From the NCBI GenBank assembly GCA_004293915.1, contig RDZG01000092.1, positions 1 through 50,601 of the forward strand: 50,601 bases of DNA. The letters run 5' to 3'. The notes beneath the pieces were generated by a model, which worked only from the letters and a program-made list of their open reading frames with translations, did not search any database and had not been told where the DNA came from. The stretch is from Bacteroidota bacterium. GTDB taxonomy: Bacteria; Bacteroidota; Bacteroidia; Cytophagales; UBA9547. Each line of letters begins with the position of its first letter. Within the stretch, counting starts at the first letter, position 1. Positions 17,226 through 25,774 of this stretch are shown piece by piece. The translations under genes and the position numbers were made by a program.

Positions 17226-17626
17226 GGTTTAATTTAAAAAATAAAATACCTTTTTATATATCAAAATATAGATAATTGCTTTGCATGAATTGAAATAATA
17301 TATTTTAATTAAATTCATATTTTACTAATTCTTAATTGAAATATTGTTTTTGGCGTTTAACTTTGTAAAAAATTGAAAATTTTGGCTATATTTTGAAATT
17401 TACAACAAAATATGACTTTAAAATATTGCAATAATGATAGGATGAAATCATTTTAACTAAATATTTGCCACGAATGCACGAAAAAAACACTAAAAATTAG
17501 TGAATTCGTGGCAAAAAAATAATAGTAAAAAAAATTGGATTTGAACTTTTATCTTCAAATCCAATTAGGAATTTAACAAATGTTGATAATTTAGAATATA
17601 GCCAAAATTTTTATTTTTCAAAAAAT
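17226..17626. other. 401-bp intergenic region made of nested inverted repeats
   Basis: No gene is visible here. A 17-bp perfect inverted repeat (core TTTTGGCTATATT) lies at 17376-17392 and 17595-17611. Within it are a 12-bp inverted repeat (TTTGCCACGAAT) at 17464-17475 and 17504-17515, which encloses CACTAA/TTAGTG at 17488-17502, and a 13-bp hairpin (AATTGGATTTGAA) at 17533-17545 and 17554-17566. The outer right arm ends 15 bp before the gatB start, so any gatB transcript beginning upstream would carry these structures. The TTTGCCACGAAT palindrome resembles dispersed intergenic repeats of Bacteroidota. Confidence 0.75.
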
Positions 17627-18991
17627 ATGAGTACACAAAAATATGAAATCGTTATTGGGCTTGAAGTTCATGCACAACTTTCGACTATAAGTAAAGTTTT
17701 TAATGCAGATAGCACCGAGTTTGGCAATTTACCAAACACAAATGTGAGTGTACATACATTGGCACATCCTGGTACTTTGCCACGATTGAATAAAAAAGTG
17801 GTGGAATATGCTATTAAAATGGGATTGGCTTGTGGCTCACAATTATCTCGTTTTCAGTATTTTGACCGTAAAAATTATTTTTATCCCGATCTTCCAAAAG
17901 GGTATCAAACTACACAAGACAAAACACCCATTTGCCGAGGTGGGGGAGTAAGAATCAAAACAAAAGATGGTGTAGAAAAAACCATTGGTTTGACAAAAAT
18001 TCACATGGAGGAAGATGCTGGAAAATCCATGCATTTAGATGGTTCTACCGAATCGCTTGTAGATTTGAATCGTGCAGGTGTGCCTTTGATAGAAATTGTA
18101 ACCGAACCCGAAATTAGAAGAGGTTCGATGCGTTGCGATGTAAATATTTCGCTTCGTCATTTTGGAGCAGCCGAATTTGGCAAAAAAGTAGAGGTTAAAA
18201 ACCTTAATTCGTTTAATAATGTACGAAAAGCGATTGATTTAGAATACGAACGCCAATCAAAAATGCTAGATGCAGGCGAGCAAATTCCATCTGAAACCCG
18301 TACGTTTAACACAGTTGATATGCAAACTTATTCGCTCCGTACAAAAGAAGATTTGAATGATTATCGTTATTTCCCAGAGCCTGATTTACAACCACTTACA
18401 CTTTCTGACGAATGGATAAATGCTGTAAAATTGCAAATGCCACAATTGCCAAACGAGTTATTTGATAAGTTTACAAAGCAATATAAACTTTCTGAATACG
18501 ATGCCAATGTGCTTACAGATACCAAAGAAATAGCTTTATATTTTGACGATTTATGCCAAAAAACAAAAGCATACAAAGCAGCATCAAACTGGATAATGGG
18601 TCCTGTGAAATCCTATCTAAATGAACTTACATTACATATCAAAGATTTTCCTGTTTCTACGGATAAACTAGCAGGAATAATTGAATTGGTAGAATCAAAT
18701 AAAGTGAGTAATTCGATTGCGACACAAAAAATATATCCAGAATTAATCAAAAACCCATCAAAAACGGCACAACAATTGGCAGAAGAAATGAATTTGATTC
18801 AAGAAAGTGGTTCGGATTTTATAAAACCATTGATTGAACAAGTTTTGGCTTCGATGCCCGAAAAAGTAAAGGAATATAAAGCCGGAAAAACAGGTTTGAT
18901 TGGTTTGTTTGTTGGCGAAGTTATGAAAAAAGCACAAGGAAAAGCAGATCCTAAAAAAACCAACCAAATGGTAATGGAAATGTTAAAGTAA
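17627..18991 (+). CDS. gatB: Asp/Glu-tRNA amidotransferase subunit B, internally deleted
   Basis: GatB works with GatA and GatC to convert Asp-tRNA(Asn) or Glu-tRNA(Gln) into the amidated forms. The 454-aa product shows the family landmarks: YEIVIGLEVHAQL at the N terminus, FYPDLPKGYQ, EEDAGKS, NRAGVPLIEIVTEPE, RCDVNISLR, KVEVKNLNS, DYRYFPEPDL and the C-terminal helical/YqeY-like tail with KTGLIGLFVGEVM. Between EPEI (residue 163) and GSMRCD the sequence is only RR, whereas family members have about 29 residues here, ending in DGNMEEGS. Some 27 residues are therefore missing in frame. gatA and gatC are not in the window. The gene is followed after 12 bp by a VF530-type gene. Confidence 0.95.
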   Translation: MSTQKYEIVIGLEVHAQLSTISKVFNADSTEFGNLPNTNVSVHTLAHPGTLPRLNKKVVEYAIKMGLACGSQLSRFQYFDRKNYFYPDLPKGYQTTQDKTPICRGGGVRIKTKDGVEKTIGLTKIHMEEDAGKSMHLDGSTESLVDLNRAGVPLIEIVTEPEIRRGSMRCDVNISLRHFGAAEFGKKVEVKNLNSFNNVRKAIDLEYERQSKMLDAGEQIPSETRTFNTVDMQTYSLRTKEDLNDYRYFPEPDLQPLTLSDEWINAVKLQMPQLPNELFDKFTKQYKLSEYDANVLTDTKEIALYFDDLCQKTKAYKAASNWIMGPVKSYLNELTLHIKDFPVSTDKLAGIIELVESNKVSNSIATQKIYPELIKNPSKTAQQLAEEMNLIQESGSDFIKPLIEQVLASMPEKVKEYKAGKTGLIGLFVGEVMKKAQGKADPKKTNQMVMEMLK

Positions 18992-19003
18992 TTGTAAATT
19001 GCT

Positions 19004-19255
19004 ATGAATCAACCCAATAACCCACTTCATGGAATCACTCTTGAAGCTATGCTTCGCGATTTGGTTATTCATATTGGTTGGGAAAAAATGGCTGAAAAAG
19101 TTTCAATAAATTGCTTTAAACATGAGCCAAGCATAAAATCGAGTTTGGCTTTTTTGCGAAAAACACCTTGGGCAAGACAAAAAGTTGAAATTTTGTACCA
19201 ATTTAATCTCAAAAAAATTACAAAAGCATCCGAAAATAAATCGAATTTGGAGTAA
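19004..19255 (+). CDS. VF530 (DUF2132) family DNA-binding protein
   Basis: The 83-aa protein matches the VF530 family, a compact helical fold reported to bind DNA. Diagnostic segments are [16 protein letters not shown] at the N terminus, [14 protein letters not shown], and [20 protein letters not shown]. Its length is that of the family. It starts 12 bp after gatB and probably shares its transcript. The cellular role is not established. Confidence 0.88.
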   Translation: MNQPNNPLHGITLEAMLRDLVIHIGWEKMAEKVSINCFKHEPSIKSSLAFLRKTPWARQKVEILYQFNLKKITKASENKSNLE

Positions 19256-19374
19256 TGTATTTTTTTATAAACTAAAACGGTAAAAAAATTCGTAATTTGA
19301 TATTTGCTTTCTATTTTTACGCCACTTTTTGATTAATAATAGCATATATTCATTTTAACACATAAAAAACAAAC

Positions 19375-20307
19375 ATGAAAGTAACCGTAGTTGGTGCAGG
19401 AAACGTAGGTGCTACCTGTGCAGATGTGTTGGCATATAGAGAAATAGCCAACGAAGTAGTTTTATTAGATATTAGAGAAGGTTTTTCGGAAGGAAAAGCC
19501 CTTGATATTTCGCAAAAAGCTCCAATAGATTTATACGATACACGTGTGGTTGGTTCTACTAACGATTATTCAAAAACTGCTAATTCGGATGTGGTTGTGA
19601 TTACATCTGGTTTGCCTCGCAAACCTGGTATGACCCGTGATGATTTAATTGCAACAAATGCTGGAATTGTGAAAGCAGTTACCGAAAATGTAATTAAACA
19701 TTCGCCAAATTGTATCATAATAGTGGTTTCAAATCCATTAGATGTGATGACTTATCAAGCACATTTAACTTCAAAAATGCCAAGAAATAAAGTAATTGGT
19801 ATGGCTGGTATTTTGGATACTGCTCGCTATAGAGCATTTATTGCCGAAGAATTAAATGTATCTCCAAAAGATATTCAAGCTGTTTTATTAGGTGGACATG
19901 GCGACACAATGGTTCCATTGCCAAGATATACAACAGTTGGTGGAATTCCAGTTACTGAATTAATCGATGCCGATAAATTGCAAGGTATTTTGGAAAGAAC
20001 AAAACGTGGTGGAGGAGAGTGTGTAAAACTTATGGGAACTTCGGCTTGGTATGCACCAGGTTCGGCAGCTGCTCAAATGGTTGAAGCCATAGTGAAAGAC
20101 CAAAAACGTGTTTTCCCAGTTTGTATGCAACTAAAAGGCGAATTTGGAATTTCTGATTGCTATTTGGGAGTTCCAGTGGTTTTAGGAAAAAATGGTGTAG
20201 AACGAATTCTTGAAATTAAATTGAACGATGCCGAATTGCAATTGTTAAAAGATTCAGAAAAAGCAGTTAAAGTAGTAATGAATGTACTTGATGGACTTCC
20301 AAAATAG
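19375..20307 (+). CDS. mdh: Malate dehydrogenase (lactate/malate dehydrogenase family)
   Basis: This enzyme interconverts malate and oxaloacetate with NAD in the TCA cycle. The 310-aa product has the Rossmann loop GAGNVGATCAD at residues 7-17, ITSGLPRKPGMTRDDL (arginines at the substrate loop point to malate over lactate), VSNPLDVMTY, and the catalytic LGGHGDTMVPL with the proton-relay His. Its form is that of the LDH-like MDH of Bacteroidota. An AT-rich 119-bp upstream region is likely to hold its promoter. A small gene and a terminator follow, which would end this unit. Confidence 0.96.
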   Translation: MKVTVVGAGNVGATCADVLAYREIANEVVLLDIREGFSEGKALDISQKAPIDLYDTRVVGSTNDYSKTANSDVVVITSGLPRKPGMTRDDLIATNAGIVKAVTENVIKHSPNCIIIVVSNPLDVMTYQAHLTSKMPRNKVIGMAGILDTARYRAFIAEELNVSPKDIQAVLLGGHGDTMVPLPRYTTVGGIPVTELIDADKLQGILERTKRGGGECVKLMGTSAWYAPGSAAAQMVEAIVKDQKRVFPVCMQLKGEFGISDCYLGVPVVLGKNGVERILEIKLNDAELQLLKDSEKAVKVVMNVLDGLPK

Positions 20308-20354
20308 TTGGAAGTTTATAATTAGTGTTTTAAATTAAAAATCTAAAAAATAAT

Positions 20355-20540
20355 ATGGAAGATAAAAATTTTGGAATCCCGCAAATAAGCAAATTCATCA
20401 GCAACACAGATTTGTTTGATGGAAAAGAAGAAGTAGCACAAAAATATGCAGAAAAAATCAAAGCAAATAGCTATTCTAATATGGCTGGTTATGATTTGGC
20501 TTCTTACAAAAAAGGAATGGCTAGAGTTATAAAATTTTAG
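20355..20540 (+). CDS. Small protein of unknown function (61 aa)
   Basis: This is a 61-residue hydrophilic protein starting MEDKNFGIPQISKF, with a helical middle (KEEVAQKYAEKIKAN) and a basic tail. No signal peptide, membrane segment or known motif is visible. The ATG follows mdh by 47 bp and the gene ends 20 bp before a strong terminator hairpin, which supports it as a real last gene of the mdh transcript. The family is not recognised. Confidence 0.6.
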   Translation: MEDKNFGIPQISKFISNTDLFDGKEEVAQKYAEKIKANSYSNMAGYDLASYKKGMARVIKF

Positions 20541-20560
20541 TTTAATTTTCTTATTACAGC

Positions 20561-20597
20561 AAAAAAAGACTTTGGTATTTTCCAAAGTCTTTTTTTA
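20561..20597 (+). terminator. Rho-independent terminator after mdh and the small gene
   Basis: The stem AAAAAGACTTTGG pairs with CCAAAGTCTTTTT around a loop of about 7 nt and is followed by a T run. The A tract on the other side means it could also work on the minus strand. It lies 20 bp after the 61-aa gene. Confidence 0.85.
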
Positions 20598-20701
20598 TAC
20601 ATACTATTTTGAATTATAGTAATTGATGGTGTTTGAATTAAAATAATTGCCGATTATAATTATCAAAAAGAATAAATAAGCTTTCAAAAAGGATTTTTAT
20701 T

Positions 20702-21196
20702 GTGAATATGAAATTACAATATTATACAAAAACTACAATTAAAGGGAACGAATTCTATATACATTCCACTCATATTGGAGCTGAGTTGATGAAAAATATT
20801 CCAATTGCTGCGTTTTTAGTAGATAAATATGGAGGGAAACTGTTTTTACTTCCAAATAACATAACTAACAAAATTACCTATAATACACTAATGCCATTAG
20901 GTGTGAAAATTGGCAAACATCCAGACTGTTTTTGGGAAAACGAAATTTGGGAATTTAAAACAAATACAACTGGAAGAAAAGAAACTATCAAACAAGAAAT
21001 AAAAGATGGGCATAAACAATCTGATAATCTTATAATTCGATTTGATTTTGAAAACGATGTTTCAAATAAAGTTTTATACAGAATTATCAAAGGACAAATT
21101 ATTGCTACTAAAACATTAAACAAAGTTTGGGTTTGGAAAAATGGCAAATTAATTAAATTTGAAAGGGGTAACTTAATTAAAAAACCTTGCAAATGA
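20702..21196 (+). CDS. Orphan CdiA-CT-like RNase/toxin domain protein
   Basis: The 164-aa protein has a C-terminal part resembling the tRNase-type toxin domains found at the ends of CdiA and other polymorphic toxins: GKHPDCFWENEIWEFKT, then an amphipathic stretch KQEIKDGHKQSDNLIIRFDF. The order (P-D, an acidic strand WEFKT, a helix, then a hydrophobic strand) fits a BECR or related nuclease fold. There is no secretion signal, no large delivery protein upstream and no obvious immunity gene downstream. The first ATG (20708) is two codons after a GTG at 20702. The gene is flanked by a terminator at 20561 and a hairpin at 21181, so it is probably monocistronic. The fold is recalled, not computed. 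Confidence 0.6.
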   Translation: MNMKLQYYTKTTIKGNEFYIHSTHIGAELMKNIPIAAFLVDKYGGKLFLLPNNITNKITYNTLMPLGVKIGKHPDCFWENEIWEFKTNTTGRKETIKQEIKDGHKQSDNLIIRFDFENDVSNKVLYRIIKGQIIATKTLNKVWVWKNGKLIKFERGNLIKKPCK

Positions 21197-21213
21197 TTAA
21201 TTTTGCAAGGTTT
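21181..21213 (+). terminator. Hairpin overlapping the stop of the toxin-like gene
   Basis: AAAACCTTGCAAA (21181-21193) is followed by its reverse complement, ending in TTTT. The TGA stop of the toxin-like gene lies in the loop. The T run is short, so efficiency is uncertain. Confidence 0.6.
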
Positions 21214-21388
21214 TGGGACAGTGCGGTTGGTTCTTATGATGTCAACCACTCCAATACAAAATTATGAAATATTTTTAAATACTACAAATAAATTTTAATA
21301 TCTACTAAAATCATTCTATCTAAAATTTTCAAATCATAATATAGTAAAATATTTTTTTGTTTTCATTATGTGAACAACTAAACCAATT

Positions 21389-21423
21389 TTGAAAAGCATT
21401 TTTTAATAAAAACTGTATTTTTG
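21389..21423 (+). promoter_or_regulatory. Candidate promoter for mrdA-rodA
   Basis: The box TATTTTTG at 21416-21423 fits the Bacteroidota -7 consensus TAnnTTTG. An upstream TTG at 21389-21391 is a possible -33 element, with a spacing slightly longer than usual. It lies about 50 bp before the mrdA start, in a 276-bp gap. Confidence 0.45.
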
Positions 21424-21472
21424 TAAAAGTAAAATTTATAATATAAACTCATATTTATACGAGTAGTTTACA

Positions 21473-23320
21473 ATGAAAGAAAACAGAGTTATAATTATTC
21501 AGTTTTTATTTTTACTAGTTGGGGCTGTATTTATTTTGAAATTATTTATAATTCAAGTAATTGATAAATCTTACGAGGAAGAAGCCAATCATAATGCAAT
21601 TCAACGTATTATTGAATATCCATATCGTGGAATAATAAAAGACCGAAATGGTAAACTTTTGGTTGCAAACACAGGAGTTTATGATTTGATGGTTATCCCT
21701 AAAAAACTTAAAATAAATGGAAATTTAAGTCAGTTTTGTGCTTTATTAGGAATTGATACTACTGAATTCAGACAAAGATTAAAAATTGCCACAAAATATT
21801 CTTCTGTAAAACCAACCGTGTTTTTTGAGCAAATGTCAGACATCAAATTTGCACGTATTCAAGATTTACTTTCTGATTTTCCTGGTTTTTATGTACAGGC
21901 TCGTACCGTTCGCAATTATCCACAATCTATTGCTGCAAATGCGTTGGGATATATTGGAGAAATTAGTAAAGAAAAAATCGAATTAGTTGGTAGAGATAAC
22001 TATAAATCAGGCGATTATATTGGAATTAGTGGGGTAGAAGCTTTTTATGAAAAAGAACTTAGAGGTGTGCGTGGGGTAAAATATGTAATGGTAAATGTAC
22101 GTGGCGAAGAAAAAGGAAGATTTAAAAATGGCGGTTATGACACAGCATCTGTACCCGGAAGAGATGTAATAGCATCTTTAGATTTGGATTTGCAAGCATA
22201 TGCAGAAAAATTGATGAAAAATAAAGTTGGTAGTGTAGTTGCCATTGAACCTAGTACAGGAGAGGTTTTGGCATTTGTATCAGCACCATTTTATGACCCT
22301 AATTTACTTACAGGTGAGGATTTTTCTTCCAATTATAATAAGCTAGTGAGAGATAGCCTAAAACCGCTTTTTAACAGAGCATTAATGGCACAATATCCAC
22401 CTGGCTCGATTTTTAAAACCATCAATGGACTTTATGCTTTACATAATGACATAATTGATACAACCACTATTTTTCCATGTAATAGAGGCATAATTGCTTG
22501 CCATGGCAAACATTCATCTGCAAATTTTACAACTTCAATACAGTTTTCATGTAATCCATATTATTGGAATGTTTATAAAAAAATATTGAATCAAGGCAAA
22601 GTTGGAAACTATTTCAAAGATGCAAAAATATGTTACGATCACTGGCGTGAGCACGTTGTTAAATTTGGATTAGGAGGCAAAACTGGTATCGATTTACCAA
22701 ACGAAAAAAAAGGAATTTTGCCTTCGAGTAAATATTATGACAAAGTTTATGGAGAAAGTCGTTGGGCTTTTACTACCATTTTTTCGCTTGGCATTGGGCA
22801 AGGCGAGTTGAGCATTACACCCATTCAAATGGCAAATGTGGCTTGCATTTTGGCAAATAAAGGGTATTATTATGCCCCACATTTAGTAAAAGGAATAGGT
22901 CGAAAAGACTCAGTTGCAACATATTATACAGAAAAACACGAAACCAATATTGATAGAATGTATTATAATGCCATTGTAAACGGTATGGAATTAGTTGTTC
23001 GTTCTGGTACAGGTTTTTTAGCTCGTTCAAAAGAATTTATTGGTTGTGGCAAAACGGGTACAGTAGAAAATCCACATGGTGCAGATCATTCGGTTTTTAT
23101 AGGTTTTGCACCAAAAGAAAACCCAAAAATTGCTATTGCCGTAGTAGTTGAAAACTCTGGCTTTGGTGCAGAGTGGGCAGCACCAATTTCTGGCTTGCTT
23201 TTTGCTAAATATTTGAACAAAAAAATAGAAAAAGATTGGGTAGAAAATTATATACTTAAACGCGATTTTATACGTGACCCTGCGAAACCAAAGCCCAAGG
23301 ATAGGAAGCGGAGAGTTTGA
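21473..23320 (+). CDS. mrdA: Penicillin-binding protein 2 (peptidoglycan transpeptidase)
   Basis: PBP2 is the elongation-specific transpeptidase that cross-links new peptidoglycan with RodA. The 615-aa product has a short cytoplasmic N terminus and one membrane anchor (about residues 7-29). The PBP dimer domain shows RGIIKDRNGKLL and the transpeptidase domain has SIFK (Ser312, Lys315), SCN (359-361) and KTGT (527-530). The C-terminal tail is basic ([11 protein letters not shown]). The start is ATG at 21473, just before the anchor. It overlaps rodA by 47 bp. mreC and mreD, which often precede it in Bacteroidota, are not upstream here. Confidence 0.95.
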   Translation: MKENRVIIIQFLFLLVGAVFILKLFIIQVIDKSYEEEANHNAIQRIIEYPYRGIIKDRNGKLLVANTGVYDLMVIPKKLKINGNLSQFCALLGIDTTEFRQRLKIATKYSSVKPTVFFEQMSDIKFARIQDLLSDFPGFYVQARTVRNYPQSIAANALGYIGEISKEKIELVGRDNYKSGDYIGISGVEAFYEKELRGVRGVKYVMVNVRGEEKGRFKNGGYDTASVPGRDVIASLDLDLQAYAEKLMKNKVGSVVAIEPSTGEVLAFVSAPFYDPNLLTGEDFSSNYNKLVRDSLKPLFNRALMAQYPPGSIFKTINGLYALHNDIIDTTTIFPCNRGIIACHGKHSSANFTTSIQFSCNPYYWNVYKKILNQGKVGNYFKDAKICYDHWREHVVKFGLGGKTGIDLPNEKKGILPSSKYYDKVYGESRWAFTTIFSLGIGQGELSITPIQMANVACILANKGYYYAPHLVKGIGRKDSVATYYTEKHETNIDRMYYNAIVNGMELVVRSGTGFLARSKEFIGCGKTGTVENPHGADHSVFIGFAPKENPKIAIAVVVENSGFGAEWAAPISGLLFAKYLNKKIEKDWVENYILKRDFIRDPAKPKPKDRKRRV

Positions 23321-24560
23321 TCTGCCTGCTGTTTTAATGTATTTATTTTTAGTTTTTTTGGGTTGGCTCAATATTTTTGCTGCTGTGTATGACCCTGAAA
23401 TTCAGCAAAGTATATTTGATTTAAGTATAAATTCGGGTAAACAATTGCTTTGGATTGGTACAGCAGCTTTGCTCATTTTTTTTATTAGTTTAATTGATCA
23501 TCGTTTTTTTGAAACCTTTGCTTTTGTAATTTATGGAGCTATTATTTTGCTATTAATTGGAGTTTTGATAGGTGGCAAAGTAGTCGCAGGCTCTAAATCG
23601 TGGATTGAAATTGGCAGTTTTGCACTTCAACCATCGGAGTTTGCCAAATTTTCGACTGCTTTGGCACTTTCTGCTTATCTGTCAAAACAATCTATGAATT
23701 TGTCAAATCTTAAAAGTTTGTTTTTAGCTTATATCATTATTTTTTCTCCAGCCATTCTTATTTTATTACAAAACGATACAGGTTCTACTCTTGTTTTTAG
23801 TTGTTTTATGTTGGTACTTTATCGCGAAGGAATGAATCCAACTATTTTAGTAATTGGAATTGTTGCCGTATTTTTATTCATCTTTGCACTTATTTTTGAT
23901 AAAATTTATTTAAGTATTGCCTATGGCATTTTAGGATTGCTTTTTATATTTTTTAATAGAAGTATCAAACGTAAGTTTTCAAATATTTTAATAGTTTTAG
24001 GATGTACTGTTTTGATGGCAGCATTTACTTATTCAGTTGATTTTTTTGTCAATAACGTGTTGCAACTTCATCAACAAAATCGCATAAAAGCATTAATAAA
24101 TCCTGATGCAGATCCACTAGGTTTTGGTTGGAATGTAACACAATCTAAAATTGCTATTGGTTCGGGTGGATTTTTGGGAAAAGGTTTTTTGGAAGGTACT
24201 CAAACCAAATTTGATTTTGTACCCGAGCAACATACCGATTTTATATTTTGCACAATAGGAGAGGAGTGGGGCTGGATTGGTACATTTGTACTAATAAGTA
24301 TATTCGTAGCTTTATTTTTACGTATTATTTATATGGCAGAACGCCAAAGATCAAATTTTGCACGCATTTACGGCTATTGTGTGGCTAGTATCATGTTTTT
24401 TCACTTTATGGTAAATATTGGAATGACAATCGGATTGTTTCCTGTGATTGGTATTCCTTTGCCATTTTTTAGTTATGGAGGCTCATCACTTTGGTCTTTT
24501 ACAATACTTTTTTGGATATTTTTGAATCTTGATGCCAATCGAAAACAAGTTTTAGGCTAA
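23274..24560 (+). CDS. rodA: RodA, SEDS-family peptidoglycan glycosyltransferase
   Basis: RodA polymerises lipid II during rod elongation and acts with PBP2, encoded directly upstream. The 428-aa product is polytopic (about ten membrane segments) and carries SEDS landmarks: [21 protein letters not shown] (about residues 105-124), LQNDTGST, a long extracellular loop with [16 protein letters not shown], and the C-terminal [13 protein letters not shown]. The GTG start at 23274 lies inside mrdA and gives a short cytoplasmic lead before the first helix. Its stop lies within a few bases of the convergent rlpA-like gene. Confidence 0.95.
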   Translation: MTLRNQSPRIGSGEFDLPAVLMYLFLVFLGWLNIFAAVYDPEIQQSIFDLSINSGKQLLWIGTAALLIFFISLIDHRFFETFAFVIYGAIILLLIGVLIGGKVVAGSKSWIEIGSFALQPSEFAKFSTALALSAYLSKQSMNLSNLKSLFLAYIIIFSPAILILLQNDTGSTLVFSCFMLVLYREGMNPTILVIGIVAVFLFIFALIFDKIYLSIAYGILGLLFIFFNRSIKRKFSNILIVLGCTVLMAAFTYSVDFFVNNVLQLHQQNRIKALINPDADPLGFGWNVTQSKIAIGSGGFLGKGFLEGTQTKFDFVPEQHTDFIFCTIGEEWGWIGTFVLISIFVALFLRIIYMAERQRSNFARIYGYCVASIMFFHFMVNIGMTIGLFPVIGIPLPFFSYGGSSLWSFTILFWIFLNLDANRKQVLG

Positions 24561-25258
24561 ATCAATAACGAACAACAAATCCAGTAAAATAGCGTTTTTT
24601 GAGTGGTTTTATCGCTATACTCACCAGCAATTACTTTATATACAGCTGTTGTTGAGTCTGTTTTGTAACTATCTATTTTAATAACAACTTCTCCAAACCC
24701 TTCCCTAAATACAACATTTGCAAAATACCTTGCATTCAAAAGTTCTTTAAAAGTGGCTAATTGAACTCCATATCCAGTTTGAGTACGCTCTTCTCCTTTA
24801 AAATTATAACATTTTCCTTTTGTAAATGTACCGGGCAATATCATTCCTTGACTCGATAAAACGCCATCTTCTCCAACAACTTCGATTTTTACTGGCACAA
24901 CTCCTCGTTTGATTACACCAATTTTTTTTGCAGCTGAAAGTGTTAAATCAATAATTCTTCCTTCGTACTTATAAGGACCTCTATCGTTTATTCTTACTAC
25001 TATACTTTTGTCGTTGTTTAAATTTGTAACTTTTACCAACGTATTAAAAAGCAATTTTCTATGTGCAGCTGTAAGACTATTTTGATTAAATTTTTCGCCA
25101 CATGCAGTTCTTCTTCCATGAAATTTATCGTGATAATACGAAGCCATCCCTTTTTGTGTATAGCCAACTTGTGCTACACAATATATTGAAATACAAATAG
25201 TTATAGCCGTAAAAAATGTTAGTAGTTTGTTTTTGTTTGAGTTTGTATTATGTTTCAT
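24557..25258 (-). CDS. RlpA-like double-psi beta-barrel protein with SPOR domain, 3' frameshift
   Basis: RlpA-type proteins act on or bind septal peptidoglycan in the periplasm. The 233-aa product has an N-terminal hydrophobic signal (about 12-30). The DPBB domain follows ([55 protein letters not shown]), then a SPOR-like C-terminal domain ([30 protein letters not shown]). The last residues, [12 protein letters not shown], are unlike a SPOR end. Shifting one base at the T6 run 24595-24600 (A6 on the coding strand) gives [10 protein letters not shown] and a stop at 24562, which fits the domain far better. Either a small frameshift or a slippage site is present. It converges on rodA with no room for a terminator. 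Confidence 0.88.
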   Translation of the reverse strand: MKHNTNSNKNKLLTFFTAITICISIYCVAQVGYTQKGMASYYHDKFHGRRTACGEKFNQNSLTAAHRKLLFNTLVKVTNLNNDKSIVVRINDRGPYKYEGRIIDLTLSAAKKIGVIKRGVVPVKIEVVGEDGVLSSQGMILPGTFTKGKCYNFKGEERTQTGYGVQLATFKELLNARYFANVVFREGFGEVVIKIDSYKTDSTTAVYKVIAGEYSDKTTQKTLFYWICCSLLI

Positions 25259-25357
25259 TATTATAAATGTAAATATTTAAGACTATTTCTATGAACAATA
25301 TTATTTTGAAAGTAATACAAAAGTTTTAAATTTGTAAAAAAAAGAAAATATAATAAA

Positions 25358-25687
25358 GTGGAAGATAATAAAGACACTAAATCGGAGATCTACTCGCAAC
25401 GTATAAAAGCTGGAAAAAGAACCTATTTTTTTGATATTAAATCAACTCGTTCAAACGATTATTATCTTACTATTACAGAAAGCAAAAAAAAGTACAAAGA
25501 AGATGGAAGTGGTTTTTTTTACGAAAAACATAAGATTTTTTTGTATAAAGAAGATTTTAACAAATTTTTAGAAGCTCTTGAAACTGTAAAAGATTACATG
25601 AAAAAAGAACTAGTTCCTGATTTTGATTTTGAAAACAGTGCAGAAAATTCGGAAGAAGAATCTGATTCTGATCTAAAATGGGAATAA
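25358..25687 (+). CDS. DUF3276 (PUR-alpha-like) nucleic-acid-binding protein
   Basis: The 109-aa product has the single PUR repeat typical of the Bacteroidota DUF3276 family: IYSQRIKAGKRTYFFDIKST, DYYLTITESKK, and a helix FNKFLEALETVKDYM. A strongly acidic tail follows (about residues 88-109). Related PUR-domain proteins bind single-stranded DNA or RNA, so a regulatory or chaperone role is likely. The start is GTG at 25358. It is followed 87 bp later by ychF. Confidence 0.88.
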   Translation: MEDNKDTKSEIYSQRIKAGKRTYFFDIKSTRSNDYYLTITESKKKYKEDGSGFFYEKHKIFLYKEDFNKFLEALETVKDYMKKELVPDFDFENSAENSEEESDSDLKWE

Positions 25688-25774
25688 AAATAGTTAGGGA
25701 GTAATTTTTGTTGTCTTATTGCTTTTTTTATTTTTTTATATATAGTTACCTTTGAATTAACACCAAATACAAAT

